A stretch of DNA of 64,000 bases from Lysinibacillus sp. OF-1 (GTDB lineage: Bacteria; Bacillota; Bacilli; Bacillales_A; Planococcaceae): contig NZ_CP102798.1 in the NCBI RefSeq assembly GCF_028356935.1, positions 1,364,001-1,428,000 on the forward strand, given 5' to 3'. Positions 17,598 through 27,583 of this stretch are shown here, one piece after another. Below the pieces are notes generated by a model. That model saw nothing but the letters and a program-made list of their open reading frames with translations. It did no database searches and was not told the DNA's origin. How positions within the stretch are numbered: position 1 is the stretch's first letter; every line of letters begins with the position of its first letter. Position numbers and translations under genes: made by a program.

Positions 17598-18272
17598 GTG
17601 ATAAAAGTTGTGATTGCAGAGGATGACTTTCGAATTGCACAAATACAAGAGGGATTTTTGAAGAGAGTATCTGATGTAAGCTTGGTTGGGAAGGCGTTAA
17701 ATGCTAAAGAAACATTGAACCTGCTTGAGCAAGAAGAAGTTGATTTACTTCTATTAGATATTTATATGCCCGATGAGCTTGGAACTGATTTACTTCAGAA
17801 AATAAGGGGAGACTATCCAAATGTAGATATTATTATGGTTACGGCAGCAACTGAAAAAGCTATGCTAGAAAAGGCTATGCGTTTTGGCGTTTTCCACTAT
17901 CTTTTAAAGCCGGTAACAATGGAAAAGTTTATTGAAATCATCGAGGAATATAAAAGGAAAAAAGAGCTCTTTAATAGTAGGGATGAAATCGATCAGTCAA
18001 TTATTGATAGTTTCTTTGGCACTTCTGTCCAAACTGTGATGAATCAAAAGGACCTTCCTTCAGGGGTGGATCGTTTAACCTTGCAAAAAGTCAAAGAAAT
18101 AATGTTTGAGCTTAAAGGTGGCGTTTCAATTGAGGAAATGGGGGAAAAGATGGGGGCATCTAGAACAACGGCAAGAAGATACCTAGAGTATTTGGTTTCA
18201 ATCAACGTCTGTACAGCTAAACATGATTATGGAATTGTCGGAAGACCTGAAAGGAAGTATTACCTAATATGA
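17598..18272 (+). CDS. CitT/DcuR-family response regulator
   Basis: A 224-residue regulator. The receiver domain has acidic Asp9-Asp10, phosphoacceptor Asp54 (LLLLDIYMP), a Thr in VTAAT and Lys in YLLKPVT. The C-terminal half is the helix-turn-helix of the CitT/DctR group (GASRTTARRYLEYL). The start is GTG at 17598 with AGGAGAG upstream; a longer frame from 17514 overlaps the kinase gene and has no ribosome site. It is the partner of the preceding CitA-type kinase and probably activates a carboxylate transporter outside this window. Confidence 0.9.
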   Translation: MIKVVIAEDDFRIAQIQEGFLKRVSDVSLVGKALNAKETLNLLEQEEVDLLLLDIYMPDELGTDLLQKIRGDYPNVDIIMVTAATEKAMLEKAMRFGVFHYLLKPVTMEKFIEIIEEYKRKKELFNSRDEIDQSIIDSFFGTSVQTVMNQKDLPSGVDRLTLQKVKEIMFELKGGVSIEEMGEKMGASRTTARRYLEYLVSINVCTAKHDYGIVGRPERKYYLI

Positions 18273-18307
18273 CAAAACACTGTAAATTTATGATAAAGGT
18301 CTAACGA

Positions 18308-19282
18308 ATGAAGAAGAAACAACTCATGTTATTCCTACTGTTCATGATAATTCTCTTTACTTGCTCTACAAATGAATTTAAAATCGAGGAACCAATCACA
18401 AAAGAGGTAACGATTATTGCACCTAGCTCAATTGGTGGGGGATGGGATGTAACAGCTAGGGCTATGCAAGATATATTGATAAGTGAAAATTTGATGAATC
18501 AGAATATTTCTGTTATTAATAAAGTCGGTGTTGGCGGGGAATTAGGCTGGAAATATACAAAGGATCAAACAGATTCAGTAATAGCCATTAATTCAAGTCT
18601 ACTTATCACTAATTATTTATTGGGTCAAAGTAAATTAACGTATAAAGACTTTACACCAATTGCCACCTTAGCGACTGAATGGGAAGTTACCATTGTTTCA
18701 AAAGGTTCGAAAATATCCAGTGCTAAACAGTTAATGGACGATCTCAAGAAAGATCCGCATGCTTATAAAATCGGTGTTTCCCCAAGGCTTGGAAATGATG
18801 ATCAACTTTCCTTTGTATTAGCTAGTCAACAGGTTGGGCTGAAAACGGAACAGCTCGACTTTTATGTTTATGAAAATAGTGAACAAGTGGTGGAGGCATT
18901 ATTAAAAAAACAAATCGATGTTGCCACGATGTCTTTATCAGAGGCGAAAAAATATGCTGAATCAAATCAAATAAAATTACTAGTGATTTCTTCTGAAAAA
19001 AGATTAAAGGAGTTACCAGAGGTTCCGACATGGGCTGAGCAAGGAATTGATTTAGTTTTTGAACATTGGCGTGGAGTGATGGGGCCTCCGAACATGTCAA
19101 ATGCTGAAATTGAATTTTGGGATGCAACAATCGAAAAAATGGTGAAGACTGAGAAATGGAAGAAAACGCTTCAAATGTATATGTGGAATGATTTTTATAA
19201 AAATAGAAGAGAAACGATTATTTTTCTAGAAAATCAAAGTAGGATGTATGAACAATTAATGGGTATTCATATGGATTCGTAA
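18308..19282 (+). CDS. TctC/Bug-type tricarboxylate-binding lipoprotein
   Basis: A 324-residue extracytoplasmic binding protein. The signal peptide ends in the lipobox LFTC (Cys19). Next come the family hallmark PSSIGGGWDVTARAMQ and a two-lobed fold. Bug/TctC proteins bind citrate or other carboxylates. No TctA or TctB membrane partner is adjacent. B. subtilis has a similar arrangement, where YflP lies beside citST and appears to act with the sensor. It is therefore more likely a ligand-presenting partner of the two-component system, or serves a transporter encoded elsewhere. The ribosome site is weak (AAAGG). Confidence 0.83.
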   Translation: MKKKQLMLFLLFMIILFTCSTNEFKIEEPITKEVTIIAPSSIGGGWDVTARAMQDILISENLMNQNISVINKVGVGGELGWKYTKDQTDSVIAINSSLLITNYLLGQSKLTYKDFTPIATLATEWEVTIVSKGSKISSAKQLMDDLKKDPHAYKIGVSPRLGNDDQLSFVLASQQVGLKTEQLDFYVYENSEQVVEALLKKQIDVATMSLSEAKKYAESNQIKLLVISSEKRLKELPEVPTWAEQGIDLVFEHWRGVMGPPNMSNAEIEFWDATIEKMVKTEKWKKTLQMYMWNDFYKNRRETIIFLENQSRMYEQLMGIHMDS

Positions 19283-19285
19283 ATA

Positions 19286-19320
19286 AAGGGGCCGCTACAT
19301 CTTAAAAGTAGCGGTCCCTT
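19286..19320. terminator. Convergent-gene stem-loop terminator
   Basis: A 13-bp stem with one G-U pair (19286-19298 with 19308-19320) between two convergent genes. T runs are short on both sides. Confidence 0.6.
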
Positions 19321-19330
19321 GTACTTAGTA

Positions 19331-20119
19331 CTAGCTTAATGATAAGCCGATAGGAATACACAGTGGTGTTTGATCAACAGGATTTTCAATAATACAGCAA
19401 TCAAGTCCAAATGCTTCTCTAATCATGCTTTTGGTAAATACTTTTTCAGGCGGCCCCTCTTGAAAAATTTTTCCTTTAACAATGCTAATAAGGTGGTCAG
19501 CATATTGTGCTGCCTGATTTAAATCATGTAAAACCATAACAATTGTTCGACCATGAGTTACGTTTAAATTGCGTAACAATTCTAGTATTTCAATTTGATG
19601 AGCCAAATCTAAATAGGTTGTTGGTTCATCTAATAATAAAAGATCTGTGTCTTGTGCTAAAGCCATTGAAATCCAAGCCCTTTGCCTTTGCCCTCCAGAT
19701 AGCTCATCCAATGTACGATCTACAAAATCGGTCATTTTGGTGGCCATTAACGCACGGTTTACAATCGCATCATCTTCCAGCGTTTGTCTAGACAATAAAC
19801 CTTTATGTGGATGTCTACCATAATAACAAAGATCTTTAACAGTTATATCTTCCGGAGCTTCTGGACCTTGAGGTAAAATAGCCAATTTCTTTGCAATTTC
19901 TTTAGAAGATTGCTGATGAATGGCTTTTCCATCTAAATAGACTATTCCTTCTTGAGGTGTTAATAATCTAGCTAAGGAGCGCAAAATAGTTGATTTGCCG
20001 CAACCATTCGACCCAATAATAACACTAATCTTACCTTCAGGAATGACTAAATTTATATCATCAAGGATTTGAGTTGATCCATAGGACAGTGAAAGATGCT
20101 CGGCTGATAATGTTGTCAT
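19331..20119 (-). CDS. Iron-siderophore ABC transporter ATPase (FecE/YusV type)
   Basis: A 262-residue ATPase with Walker [10 protein letters not shown], signature [17 protein letters not shown] and Walker [13 protein letters not shown], all in the form seen in FecE/FhuC/YusV proteins. It energises ferric-siderophore import. GAAAGGTGA precedes the ATG. It is the last gene of the minus-strand operon of binding protein, two permeases and this ATPase, 15 bp after the second permease. Confidence 0.92.
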   Translation of the reverse strand: MTTLSAEHLSLSYGSTQILDDINLVIPEGKISVIIGSNGCGKSTILRSLARLLTPQEGIVYLDGKAIHQQSSKEIAKKLAILPQGPEAPEDITVKDLCYYGRHPHKGLLSRQTLEDDAIVNRALMATKMTDFVDRTLDELSGGQRQRAWISMALAQDTDLLLLDEPTTYLDLAHQIEILELLRNLNVTHGRTIVMVLHDLNQAAQYADHLISIVKGKIFQEGPPEKVFTKSMIREAFGLDCCIIENPVDQTPLCIPIGLSLS

Positions 20120-20134
20120 AAATGTTCACCTTTC

Positions 20135-21148
20135 TTATGCTTTTTTTCGTTCAGCACGTAATAAATATAAAAAATATGGTGCACCAATCACTGCTGTAAT
20201 GATACCAGCAGGTATTTCTATTGGAGGAAATAGACCTCTACCTAGGCTATCAGCGACTAAGAGAAGGATAGCACCGAAGAGCGCAGAAGCAGGAAGTAAA
20301 ACGTTAAATTTAGATCCTACAATTCTTCTGGCAATATGAGGAGCGATTAAACCAATAAATCCGATAGAACCTACTGTGGCAACACATACGCCAATTAAAA
20401 TAACGGAAACGCTTAGTAAAATATATCGCAAAAATTTTGAGCGTTCTCCAAGACCTGTAGCTATATCATCACCAAGGCTCAAAATATCTAATTTAGCAGT
20501 TAATCCAAATAGTATTGGGATAAGAATGAGGCATGGCAGCAAAAGATACACTTGGTCCCATCCTCTTGCCCAAAGACTTCCAGTCAACCATAAAAGAGTC
20601 ATGCTTACATCATCTGGAAACTTAATCATTAAATATTCTATCCCTGCTTGACATATTGCTCCTAAAGCTATTCCCACTAAAGCCAACGTATTTGGCTGAG
20701 CACCTTTTTTATAAACAAACAGCATTAGAATGGCAGCAATGATAGCTGCTCCAATAAAAGCTGAAAGGGGAAGAAAAATAATAGGTGACGTTGGGAATAG
20801 AACAATGATGATAACGGCTGCTAAACCAGCCCCTTTCGTAACGCCGATTACATCTGGAGAGGCTAATGGATTACGGAGAATTCCTTGCAAAATTGCTCCA
20901 GCTGTTGCTAGTCCAGCTCCTACGATGATAGCGATTATAATACGGGGAATACGATAATTGTTTAGTATAAATCTTTGACTTTGTGTTCCTTCCCCAATTA
21001 AATTGTGAATGATTTCTGATGGTGTAATGTAAATAGCTCCTAAACCTAGACTTACTATTGATAAAATGAAGATGATGATTAAAAGCACAGGGAGAATAAG
21101 CTTAGGATGAAAATATTGTTTTTGCCTAAACTGTTGTCTATTATTCAT
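20135..21148 (-). CDS. Iron-siderophore ABC permease (FecCD family)
   Basis: A 337-residue permease with about ten helices and the FecCD signatures RNPLASPDVIGVTKGAG and GSIGFIGLIAPHIARRIVG (the EAA-like coupling loop). It pairs with the neighbouring permease as a heterodimer in the FecCD/YfiZ-YfhA manner. It overlaps the upstream permease gene by 4 bp, so translation is coupled. Confidence 0.92.
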   Translation of the reverse strand: MNNRQQFRQKQYFHPKLILPVLLIIIFILSIVSLGLGAIYITPSEIIHNLIGEGTQSQRFILNNYRIPRIIIAIIVGAGLATAGAILQGILRNPLASPDVIGVTKGAGLAAVIIIVLFPTSPIIFLPLSAFIGAAIIAAILMLFVYKKGAQPNTLALVGIALGAICQAGIEYLMIKFPDDVSMTLLWLTGSLWARGWDQVYLLLPCLILIPILFGLTAKLDILSLGDDIATGLGERSKFLRYILLSVSVILIGVCVATVGSIGFIGLIAPHIARRIVGSKFNVLLPASALFGAILLLVADSLGRGLFPPIEIPAGIITAVIGAPYFLYLLRAERKKA

Positions 21149-22149
21149 TGTTTAATATGCCTTCCTTTCCTTGCTAAATAAAGGAAGAATGGTGCCCCAA
21201 TGATTGCTGTAACTATTCCAACTGGCGATTCAAAAGGGTAAGCGATAAATCGAGCGAGAATATCTGCGTAAACTAAAAGTATAGCCCCAAAAAGTGCAGA
21301 GAATGGAATGATTCTTTGATAATCTCCTCCTAGCACTCTCCTAACAATATGAGGAACAATTAATCCTACAAAGCCTATTGGACCTGCGACAGCTACAGAA
21401 GAGCCAGCCAAAATAATGACCAGTATGCCAGCTAGAATACGGATGCGATTTACTTGTTGTCCGAGACCTTGGGCAGTGCTTTCTCCTAGGACAAGTATAG
21501 AAATAGATCGAGAAAGTAATAAGGCAATGAATAGCCCAGAAATAGACCATGGAAGAATGATCATAATATGTGTCCATGATTTTCCATTAATTGACCCCAC
21601 TAGCCAATACAGAACATCCTTTGCCTGCTCACTAAAAATAATGATTCCTTGAGTTAAAGAGGACAAAAGAAAATGTACGGCCATTCCGGCTAACGCCAGT
21701 TTTACATGAGTCATTCCCCCTCCGGAAGCAAAGGAATAGACTGTTATTCCTCCTATTGCTGCCCCGATAAAAGCAGAGAAAACAAGCGATGGGGAAGAGA
21801 GAGAAGGAAAGAGGGCGAAAGCAGTGACAATAAACAATGAAGCACCTGCATTCACACCAAATACTTGTGGGGAAGCTAATGAATTTCGAGTAATCGCCTG
21901 CATAAGAGCACCTGCTACGGCTAAATTAGCACCAACTAATGCTCCGATGATAGCTCGGGGCAATCGAAGGGTCTGAATAATTAATTGATCTTTTGATGGA
22001 TTGGTTTCGAAGAAGGACTTCAAAACCATTAATAGATCGACATCTGCTACCCCTACAGAGACACTAATGATAATTCCTAAAATTAATAAAACGATTGCAG
22101 TTATTGCTGTACTATATATTTTTACTTTACCTTTAACTATAGATTCCAT
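21145..22149 (-). CDS. Iron-siderophore ABC permease (FecCD family)
   Basis: A 334-residue permease with about ten helices. It shows RNSLASPQVFGVNAGASL and PIGFVGLIVPHIVRRVLG, the conserved substrate and ATPase-coupling loops. It is the first of the two permeases after the binding protein. An intercistronic stem-loop at 22193-22226 separates it from the binding-protein gene. The ribosome site is weak (GTGTG region), suggesting lower translation than the binding protein. Confidence 0.92.
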   Translation of the reverse strand: MESIVKGKVKIYSTAITAIVLLILGIIISVSVGVADVDLLMVLKSFFETNPSKDQLIIQTLRLPRAIIGALVGANLAVAGALMQAITRNSLASPQVFGVNAGASLFIVTAFALFPSLSSPSLVFSAFIGAAIGGITVYSFASGGGMTHVKLALAGMAVHFLLSSLTQGIIIFSEQAKDVLYWLVGSINGKSWTHIMIILPWSISGLFIALLLSRSISILVLGESTAQGLGQQVNRIRILAGILVIILAGSSVAVAGPIGFVGLIVPHIVRRVLGGDYQRIIPFSALFGAILLVYADILARFIAYPFESPVGIVTAIIGAPFFLYLARKGRHIKQ

Positions 22150-22192
22150 TAACTACAACACACTTTCTTACAAAAGATAAGACTTACTAGAA

Positions 22193-22226
22193 AGAGAAGT
22201 AAGTAGAATAGCTTACTTACTCCTCT
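22193..22226 (-). other. Intercistronic stem-loop between binding protein and permease
   Basis: A 13-bp stem with one G-U pair (22193-22205 with 22214-22226) and no strong T run. Such hairpins often stabilise upstream mRNA or terminate part of transcription, giving excess binding protein over permease. Confidence 0.5.
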
Positions 22227-22236
22227 TTTATTTATT

Positions 22237-23226
22237 TTATTTTTCATTCAGCTTTGTTAATGTGTCTTTAGCAATTGCTTCTGCTGAAATAATGCCTCGG
22301 AATCTTGTCCATAAATCTCTATCAACACTATAAATCTGTTCATTTTTTACTGCTTTTAAGTCTTTCCAAAGTGGATTTTCCTTCCATTCATCAGTAAGCA
22401 GTTTGCCTTCATTATTAGCTAAAAGTAGTACATCTGGATTGATTTCTACAAGTTGTTCCAGACTCATTTCAACATAAGGTTGTTCGTTCTGAATGGCCAC
22501 CTTCAGACCTAATTGTTCAAGCAATTCTCCATCATAAGAAGAAGTAGTATGTGCTTGAAATGATGTATCTCGTACAACCGCAGGTAAAACAGTTAGATTC
22601 GAATCATGGCTTAGCTTTGAATTAATTTCGTTTATAATTTGTTTATGTTCATTTAATCTCTTTTCAGCAGCTTCCTTTTGATCTAATGTTTCTGCAATTG
22701 TTTTAAAAGAGTCCAAATTATCCTGGTATGTCGATTCACGACTTTTTAAGACAATTGTAGGAGCTATTTGCTGCAAGTCTTTGTAAATAGCACTGTGTCG
22801 CTCAGCATCTGCAATGATTAAATCTGGCTGTAAAGAGCTAATAACCTCTAAGTTAGGCTGTTCACGAGTCCCTACAGATGTATAATCTATGTCACGACCA
22901 ACAAGCTTGGCAATCATATCCTTTTTATTATCATCCGCAATTCCTATAGGCTTGATTCCTAAAGTATTTAAAGAATCAACAAAAGATAGCTCTAGAGTAA
23001 CTATCTTTTGAGGAGTGTTAGTAATAATAGTTTCTCCCATCTCGTGTTTAATTGTTCTACTATTAGATTCTTTTGCTTCAGTAGAAGTTTGTTCCTTTTT
23101 CTCTGTTTCTGTATTTTTTTGAGTAGCATTGCATCCAGTTAAAACCATCATGACTGTTAATAGGAGCAATAGCGTTATACCACTCAATTTCCCTAACTTA
23201 GTAAATCCTTGCATTAGTCTAATCAT
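22237..23226 (-). CDS. Ferric-siderophore/ferric-citrate-binding lipoprotein
   Basis: A protein of about 329 residues. The signal peptide ends in lipobox LTGC, with a charged linker after it, then a two-lobed FecB/YfiY-like domain (KIVTLELSFVDSLNTLGIKPIGIAD). It captures ferric chelates at the outer membrane face for the following permeases. An open frame extends to 23367 but runs through the Fur box, so it cannot all be coding. ATGs at 23226 and 23214 both have imperfect spacing to AGAGAGGA, and I list the longer. Regulation by Fur is expected from the box at 23247-23265. Confidence 0.88.
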   Translation of the reverse strand: MIRLMQGFTKLGKLSGITLLLLLTVMMVLTGCNATQKNTETEKKEQTSTEAKESNSRTIKHEMGETIITNTPQKIVTLELSFVDSLNTLGIKPIGIADDNKKDMIAKLVGRDIDYTSVGTREQPNLEVISSLQPDLIIADAERHSAIYKDLQQIAPTIVLKSRESTYQDNLDSFKTIAETLDQKEAAEKRLNEHKQIINEINSKLSHDSNLTVLPAVVRDTSFQAHTTSSYDGELLEQLGLKVAIQNEQPYVEMSLEQLVEINPDVLLLANNEGKLLTDEWKENPLWKDLKAVKNEQIYSVDRDLWTRFRGIISAEAIAKDTLTKLNEK

Positions 23227-23246
23227 TCCTCTCTGGTAATATAAAT

Positions 23247-23265
23247 GAAAATGATAATCATTAAC
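23247..23265 (-). promoter_or_regulatory. Fur box for the siderophore importer operon
   Basis: A 19-bp sequence matching the Fur consensus GATAATGATAATCATTATC at 17 of 19 positions. It lies 20-30 bp upstream of the binding-protein start on the minus strand. Confidence 0.85.
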
Positions 23266-23495
23266 AGGGATTATAATAGAATGTTCAATGCGGAGGGTCA
23301 ATATAAAGAAAGTTATGTGACATAAAATTAATAGGAGTAAAAAGTTCATTTTGAACATTTTGTTCATAGCGGGTGACTAAGTTGAATATTCGCTTCGATA
23401 ACATCGGGAAAGTGAGGGGAATAAACAGATATTTTATTTTCACCACCTACATACTTCCTTTAAATTCATACGAATAGATACGATTTTTTTGACAT

Positions 23496-23556
23496 ACAAA
23501 AATCCCCTTTAAGTTTCAACGTATTGTAGTTTTTTTACGTTCTAATGAAAGGGGAT
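23496..23556 (-). terminator. Terminator of the ger operon
   Basis: Outer 8-bp stem ATCCCCTT/AAGGGGAT (23502-23509 with 23549-23556), an inner AACGT/ACGTT helix, and TTTTTG on the minus-strand 3' side. Confidence 0.65.
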
Positions 23557-23591
23557 AATATCATGTCCTCAACAGGGTGAAGGTGATCTTT

Positions 23592-24719
23592 TTATTTTTT
23601 AGCTCCTTCATCCTTTATGAAAACATTTATATTAAATTTTTTAATTGAATTTTCAGTAATGGAGTTTAATTCATCTACAGTCCATGATTGGGGCTTGAAA
23701 CGATAAGCTTTTTCTGAGAAATTGAAGACATCAGTGTTTATTTCCAGCCCTTTATTAAATGTACTTTGAAACTGTGATAAAATAATATTTTTAATATCAT
23801 TTTCAATTGTTTCTTTTCCAATATTTTTTGGATTTTCTCTGATAGAAGCTTTTATTTCTAAATTAAGTATATATTTAGGAATCGAATTATCCACAATTTC
23901 TATATGATAATCTATATTATCAATAAACATCGAAACAGACTTATCCTTTATTGATAATTTCATGTTTTTAAAATCCTTATTAAACCAATCTAACCCTGAT
24001 AGTTCTTCTTCCTTTATCCAGCCATTGAATTTTTGATGTGAAAGAAAATAGGCACCACTTATTTTTAATATATCTTTAGATGTATTATCCTCCATCCAAT
24101 AATCTTCACTAATCTGTATGGAAGGAACCATTATTGATCCAACTGGTTCATAATATCTTTTAATCATGTCTTGTACAGTACTGGTGGAGATGAACGAATT
24201 AAAGAATAATTGTTCATTTGGATCATAAGGAAATGTTAAGATAGGTGGTTTATAAAAGAGACCATGTACATTCATTATCTCTTTAATATCATCATCTTCA
24301 AATCCATAGGCTAAAGTATTGTAACGTAAATAGTAATCCCTACTAAAAAAATCAAAAAATTCATCTAAATGTCCATCCAATATATTTTTGGAAATAAAGA
24401 AAGTTTGTATATGTCCATAATACAAAGGGTTAACCGAATTCTTTTCTATATCATCGATTGCTCCCTGTATTGTTTCACCTTCTCCATGTCCAACAACAAT
24501 TGGAGCAGGCTCAGATGAAATGCCAGGATCTGAGCCCGCAACATTCGTAAATCCGAAAGCTTGAAAATATAAATGATACACATCATTAGAATAATCTATA
24601 CCAAGAGCGGTAATATAAACTTCACTTTGTATTTCCTTCGTGCCTAAACAACCGCCTAGCATAAATAATAAAGGAAAAATGAATGTTATTTTGAATATGC
24701 AAGTATAGTAATGGGCCAA
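23592..24719 (-). CDS. Ger(x)C-family spore germination lipoprotein
   Basis: A 375-residue protein with signal peptide and lipobox LGGC (Cys near 24), then the GerC fold beginning EIQSEVYITALGIDYSND. GerC subunits are outer-face lipoproteins of the inner-membrane germinant receptor in spores. The start is TTG at 24719 with GGGAG upstream. It is third in the gerB-gerA-gerC operon, 29 bp after gerA. Confidence 0.9.
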   Translation of the reverse strand: MAHYYTCIFKITFIFPLLFMLGGCLGTKEIQSEVYITALGIDYSNDVYHLYFQAFGFTNVAGSDPGISSEPAPIVVGHGEGETIQGAIDDIEKNSVNPLYYGHIQTFFISKNILDGHLDEFFDFFSRDYYLRYNTLAYGFEDDDIKEIMNVHGLFYKPPILTFPYDPNEQLFFNSFISTSTVQDMIKRYYEPVGSIMVPSIQISEDYWMEDNTSKDILKISGAYFLSHQKFNGWIKEEELSGLDWFNKDFKNMKLSIKDKSVSMFIDNIDYHIEIVDNSIPKYILNLEIKASIRENPKNIGKETIENDIKNIILSQFQSTFNKGLEINTDVFNFSEKAYRFKPQSWTVDELNSITENSIKKFNINVFIKDEGAKK

Positions 24720-24748
24720 TTATAATCTCCCTTCTGCTGAAAAAGCAG

Positions 24749-26149
24749 TCAGTCTTTTATTTTAATTCTAAATGGCATTTTTAAAAAACCTTTAATAAGA
24801 TTGGGTATACTTACTTTGTAAAATGTAGAAAGGTAAGGATGCCCGAAACTTTCTAATGATGAGATATATGTTAAGAAAAATAAGACGCTTAAAACAAAGC
24901 CATACATTCCAAAAAAGGAGGCAATTACTAATGTAGCAACTCTTATTAAAAATACATTTCCTAGTATATTTTGATTAATTAATGTATAGCTAGATATAAC
25001 AGTAAGTGCTCCAATTACTAATGTTGATGGTGATGTAAATCCTGCTCTTATGGCAGCATCACCAACTATTAAGCCTCCTAAAACTGCAACAGTTTGACCT
25101 ACAGCTTTAGGTAAACGTATGCCCGCTTCTCGAAAGAGGTCAAAAAAAACGAGCATAATAAGAATTTCGAACGAAGAAGAGACGGGTAGTCCAATTTTAG
25201 ATGCAGATATTGAAACTAGTAAGGGAAAGGGTAACTGGTTAAGTTGATGGACAGTTAATGCAATCCAAAACCCAGGTAAAAATATACTTGTTAATAAAGA
25301 GGTAATCCTTAAAATTCGTGAAAAACTCACAAATAAAAAATTAGTTTGATCATCTTCCGGGGCTTTCAAAATAAGTAGTAAATTTGCGGGTCCAATTAAA
25401 CAGCTTGGACTTCCATCTACCAATATGACAAAACGGCCCTTATTGAGAGAACTTACTACAAAATCGGGTCTTCCTGAATAATCAAGGAGAGGGAAGAGGG
25501 TCAACTTATCATAAAGTAATTCTTCAATATGATAACTACTTGCAATATTATCTACTTTTATTTTATTTAGTTTGTTTTGTACATTCTTTAAAGTGGTCTG
25601 ATCAATATTGTTCTCAATGTAGAGCAATAAAACTTTTGTTTTACTTATATCACCAATTGTAAACTGGTCACTTGATAAATTTTTACTTTTTAATCTCATT
25701 CTTATTAAAGAAAAATTGGTATCTATATTTTCAATAAACCCGTCTCTGGGTCCTCTTAATGAGACTTCCATATTTGATTCTTCAATGGATCGTTCAGGTA
25801 GTTTAGCTAAATTGGTTGAATATAAGCTGTTTGATGGAACATGAAAAAAATATAAAAAACCTGAGAAAATTTTGCTATTTATTTCATCTGTCTTCGTTCT
25901 GAACTCTTTTCTCTCCTGTACTTCTAAATAGCGATTTATAATTTCGACATCGTGTAAATGGCCTTGTTCAGCCAAAAATCTAATATTTGGTAATAATGAA
26001 TTCAAAAAAAGTACACTATCAATTAAACTATGGCAATAGATAAATATAACTTCATGTTTTTCGTTATTAAACATATAGAATTTACTACTTACCGTTATAT
26101 CTGATTGGTGACTTAATTCTTTATAAAAAAAATCCCTATTTTCAGTCAA
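24749..26149 (-). CDS. GerA-family spore germination protein
   Basis: A 466-residue protein. A soluble N-terminal part (about 1-270) carries the GerA-type two-subdomain head. It is followed by four to five membrane helices from about 275 with the conserved FREAGIRLPKAVGQTVAVLGG and GDAAIRAGFTSPS. It forms the A subunit of a nutrient germinant receptor, probably the channel-forming part. The start is TTG, with AAGGGAG upstream and the stop of gerB overlapping by 8 bp. Confidence 0.93.
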   Translation of the reverse strand: MTENRDFFYKELSHQSDITVSSKFYMFNNEKHEVIFIYCHSLIDSVLFLNSLLPNIRFLAEQGHLHDVEIINRYLEVQERKEFRTKTDEINSKIFSGFLYFFHVPSNSLYSTNLAKLPERSIEESNMEVSLRGPRDGFIENIDTNFSLIRMRLKSKNLSSDQFTIGDISKTKVLLLYIENNIDQTTLKNVQNKLNKIKVDNIASSYHIEELLYDKLTLFPLLDYSGRPDFVVSSLNKGRFVILVDGSPSCLIGPANLLLILKAPEDDQTNFLFVSFSRILRITSLLTSIFLPGFWIALTVHQLNQLPFPLLVSISASKIGLPVSSSFEILIMLVFFDLFREAGIRLPKAVGQTVAVLGGLIVGDAAIRAGFTSPSTLVIGALTVISSYTLINQNILGNVFLIRVATLVIASFFGMYGFVLSVLFFLTYISSLESFGHPYLSTFYKVSIPNLIKGFLKMPFRIKIKD

Positions 26150-27206
26150 GATTATGAACTCCCTTTTGCTTTTTTTCTAATACGTAGAAAACAGTCATAA
26201 ATAAGAATAAAAATACAAAAATAGAAAGGAGATAAGTGCTTTTTATAAATGACAAAAAATCAGAAACAGACCAAGGAATTAATAATCCTATTGTTAAACA
26301 TAGATAACAAATGAATAATATTAATTTTCGGTTTTTAAAAAAGGAAGATACAATATACATAAATAAGCATATGCGAATAAAAGCCACTGATAATATTTGG
26401 AGAACAGATAAAGAATCCAATCTTGTAAAGTACTTACCAAATGATAAAACCCTCCATTGCTCGTTTAGAGGAAAGAGCATTTTCTGGGTTATATAAATGC
26501 CGAATTCAGATATAGCAGTCGCAATGGAAATAAAAACCAAAATGACAAATACAATAGAAAAAACGAGTATTCCTTTTCTTTTCATTCTCTCTTTTACATA
26601 ACCATTTAAAACAATTAAAATAAAACCCATTTCTAAAATACCAATACATATGTATAATATTCCCCATAAAATGGACGGAGTATTACTTGTATATACTGGT
26701 AATAATAGTTCATATTCATTGTTCATTGAGTTCCCTAAGTTGAGGAGTATAAACAAAAAAATGTAGAGTGAACAAATAATTATGGACTGGATAGCTATGG
26801 TTTTGATCCCTTTTAAGGAACCATAAAAGCATAATAATATAAATAAAATAACTGTTATAAAATATGGATAATCAGAGTTAAAACTTTCATCTGCCCAAAT
26901 AATTGTAAATTTGAGTGAGACGAAAGTGGATGAAATAAAATAAACTATATATGAAGTAATGATGAATAAATAGAGTGATCTGCTAGTCTGGACAGATGTT
27001 AATTCAAGAAATGAAGTATTATTTGTTGTAATTCTAGAAATAAACAAGGCAAAAAAGAATATTGGGATTACACTAGCTAATGCACTTATCCATGCTTCAC
27101 GTTCGACCACTGTGAAAATTGTGGGAATTAAAACGAAATGTGCTAAAAAACTAACTGATAAGAATAACAAACAATATACATGTATTGGTTGTAAAACTTT
27201 GTTCAT
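26142..27206 (-). CDS. GerB-family germinant receptor permease
   Basis: A 354-residue protein with ten hydrophobic helices, an APC-superfamily-like GerAB subunit that binds the germinant within the membrane. AGGAGGGGG lies 12 bases before the ATG. It is the first gene of the operon; the order B-A-C differs from the classical A-B-C order of gerA but occurs in other Bacillales. Expression in the forespore by sigma-G is expected, but I could not place a convincing -10/-35 pair. Confidence 0.9.
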   Translation of the reverse strand: MNKVLQPIHVYCLLFLSVSFLAHFVLIPTIFTVVEREAWISALASVIPIFFFALFISRITTNNTSFLELTSVQTSRSLYLFIITSYIVYFISSTFVSLKFTIIWADESFNSDYPYFITVILFILLCFYGSLKGIKTIAIQSIIICSLYIFLFILLNLGNSMNNEYELLLPVYTSNTPSILWGILYICIGILEMGFILIVLNGYVKERMKRKGILVFSIVFVILVFISIATAISEFGIYITQKMLFPLNEQWRVLSFGKYFTRLDSLSVLQILSVAFIRICLFMYIVSSFFKNRKLILFICYLCLTIGLLIPWSVSDFLSFIKSTYLLSIFVFLFLFMTVFYVLEKKQKGVHNLD

Positions 27207-27583
27207 TTTATCTTAAACCCCCTCCTAACAATACTCCCCATGTTTGTTGTCATCTAATCTAAATGGACTTCTTTTTATTATTAACACACATGAACCCCGT
27301 TATAGCTCTAACTCAAAATTTCGCTCTCTTCATGGAAGTTAAAATGAGGCATTGCATAAATAATTAATCTAACAATGATGCTACTAATTATCAAAGCAAG
27401 TTAAAAAACTATCAAAAGTAGATTTTGATTTATTTTATATAACTGCTAAGATTTAACTAAATTAAAGCCTTTTTTAACAGTGCGAAACTGAGAAAAGGTT
27501 TTATAAATTATAAAAAAAATTACATAGACTATAAAATTTAATGAATATTTTTATGATTTAAATGAAAAGGGGACTTTTTCAAT
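27207..27583. other. Divergent promoter region of ger operon and LuxR-type regulator
   Basis: About 375 bp, very AT-rich. I see no reading frame, terminator or clear sigma-factor site. Confidence 0.6.
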
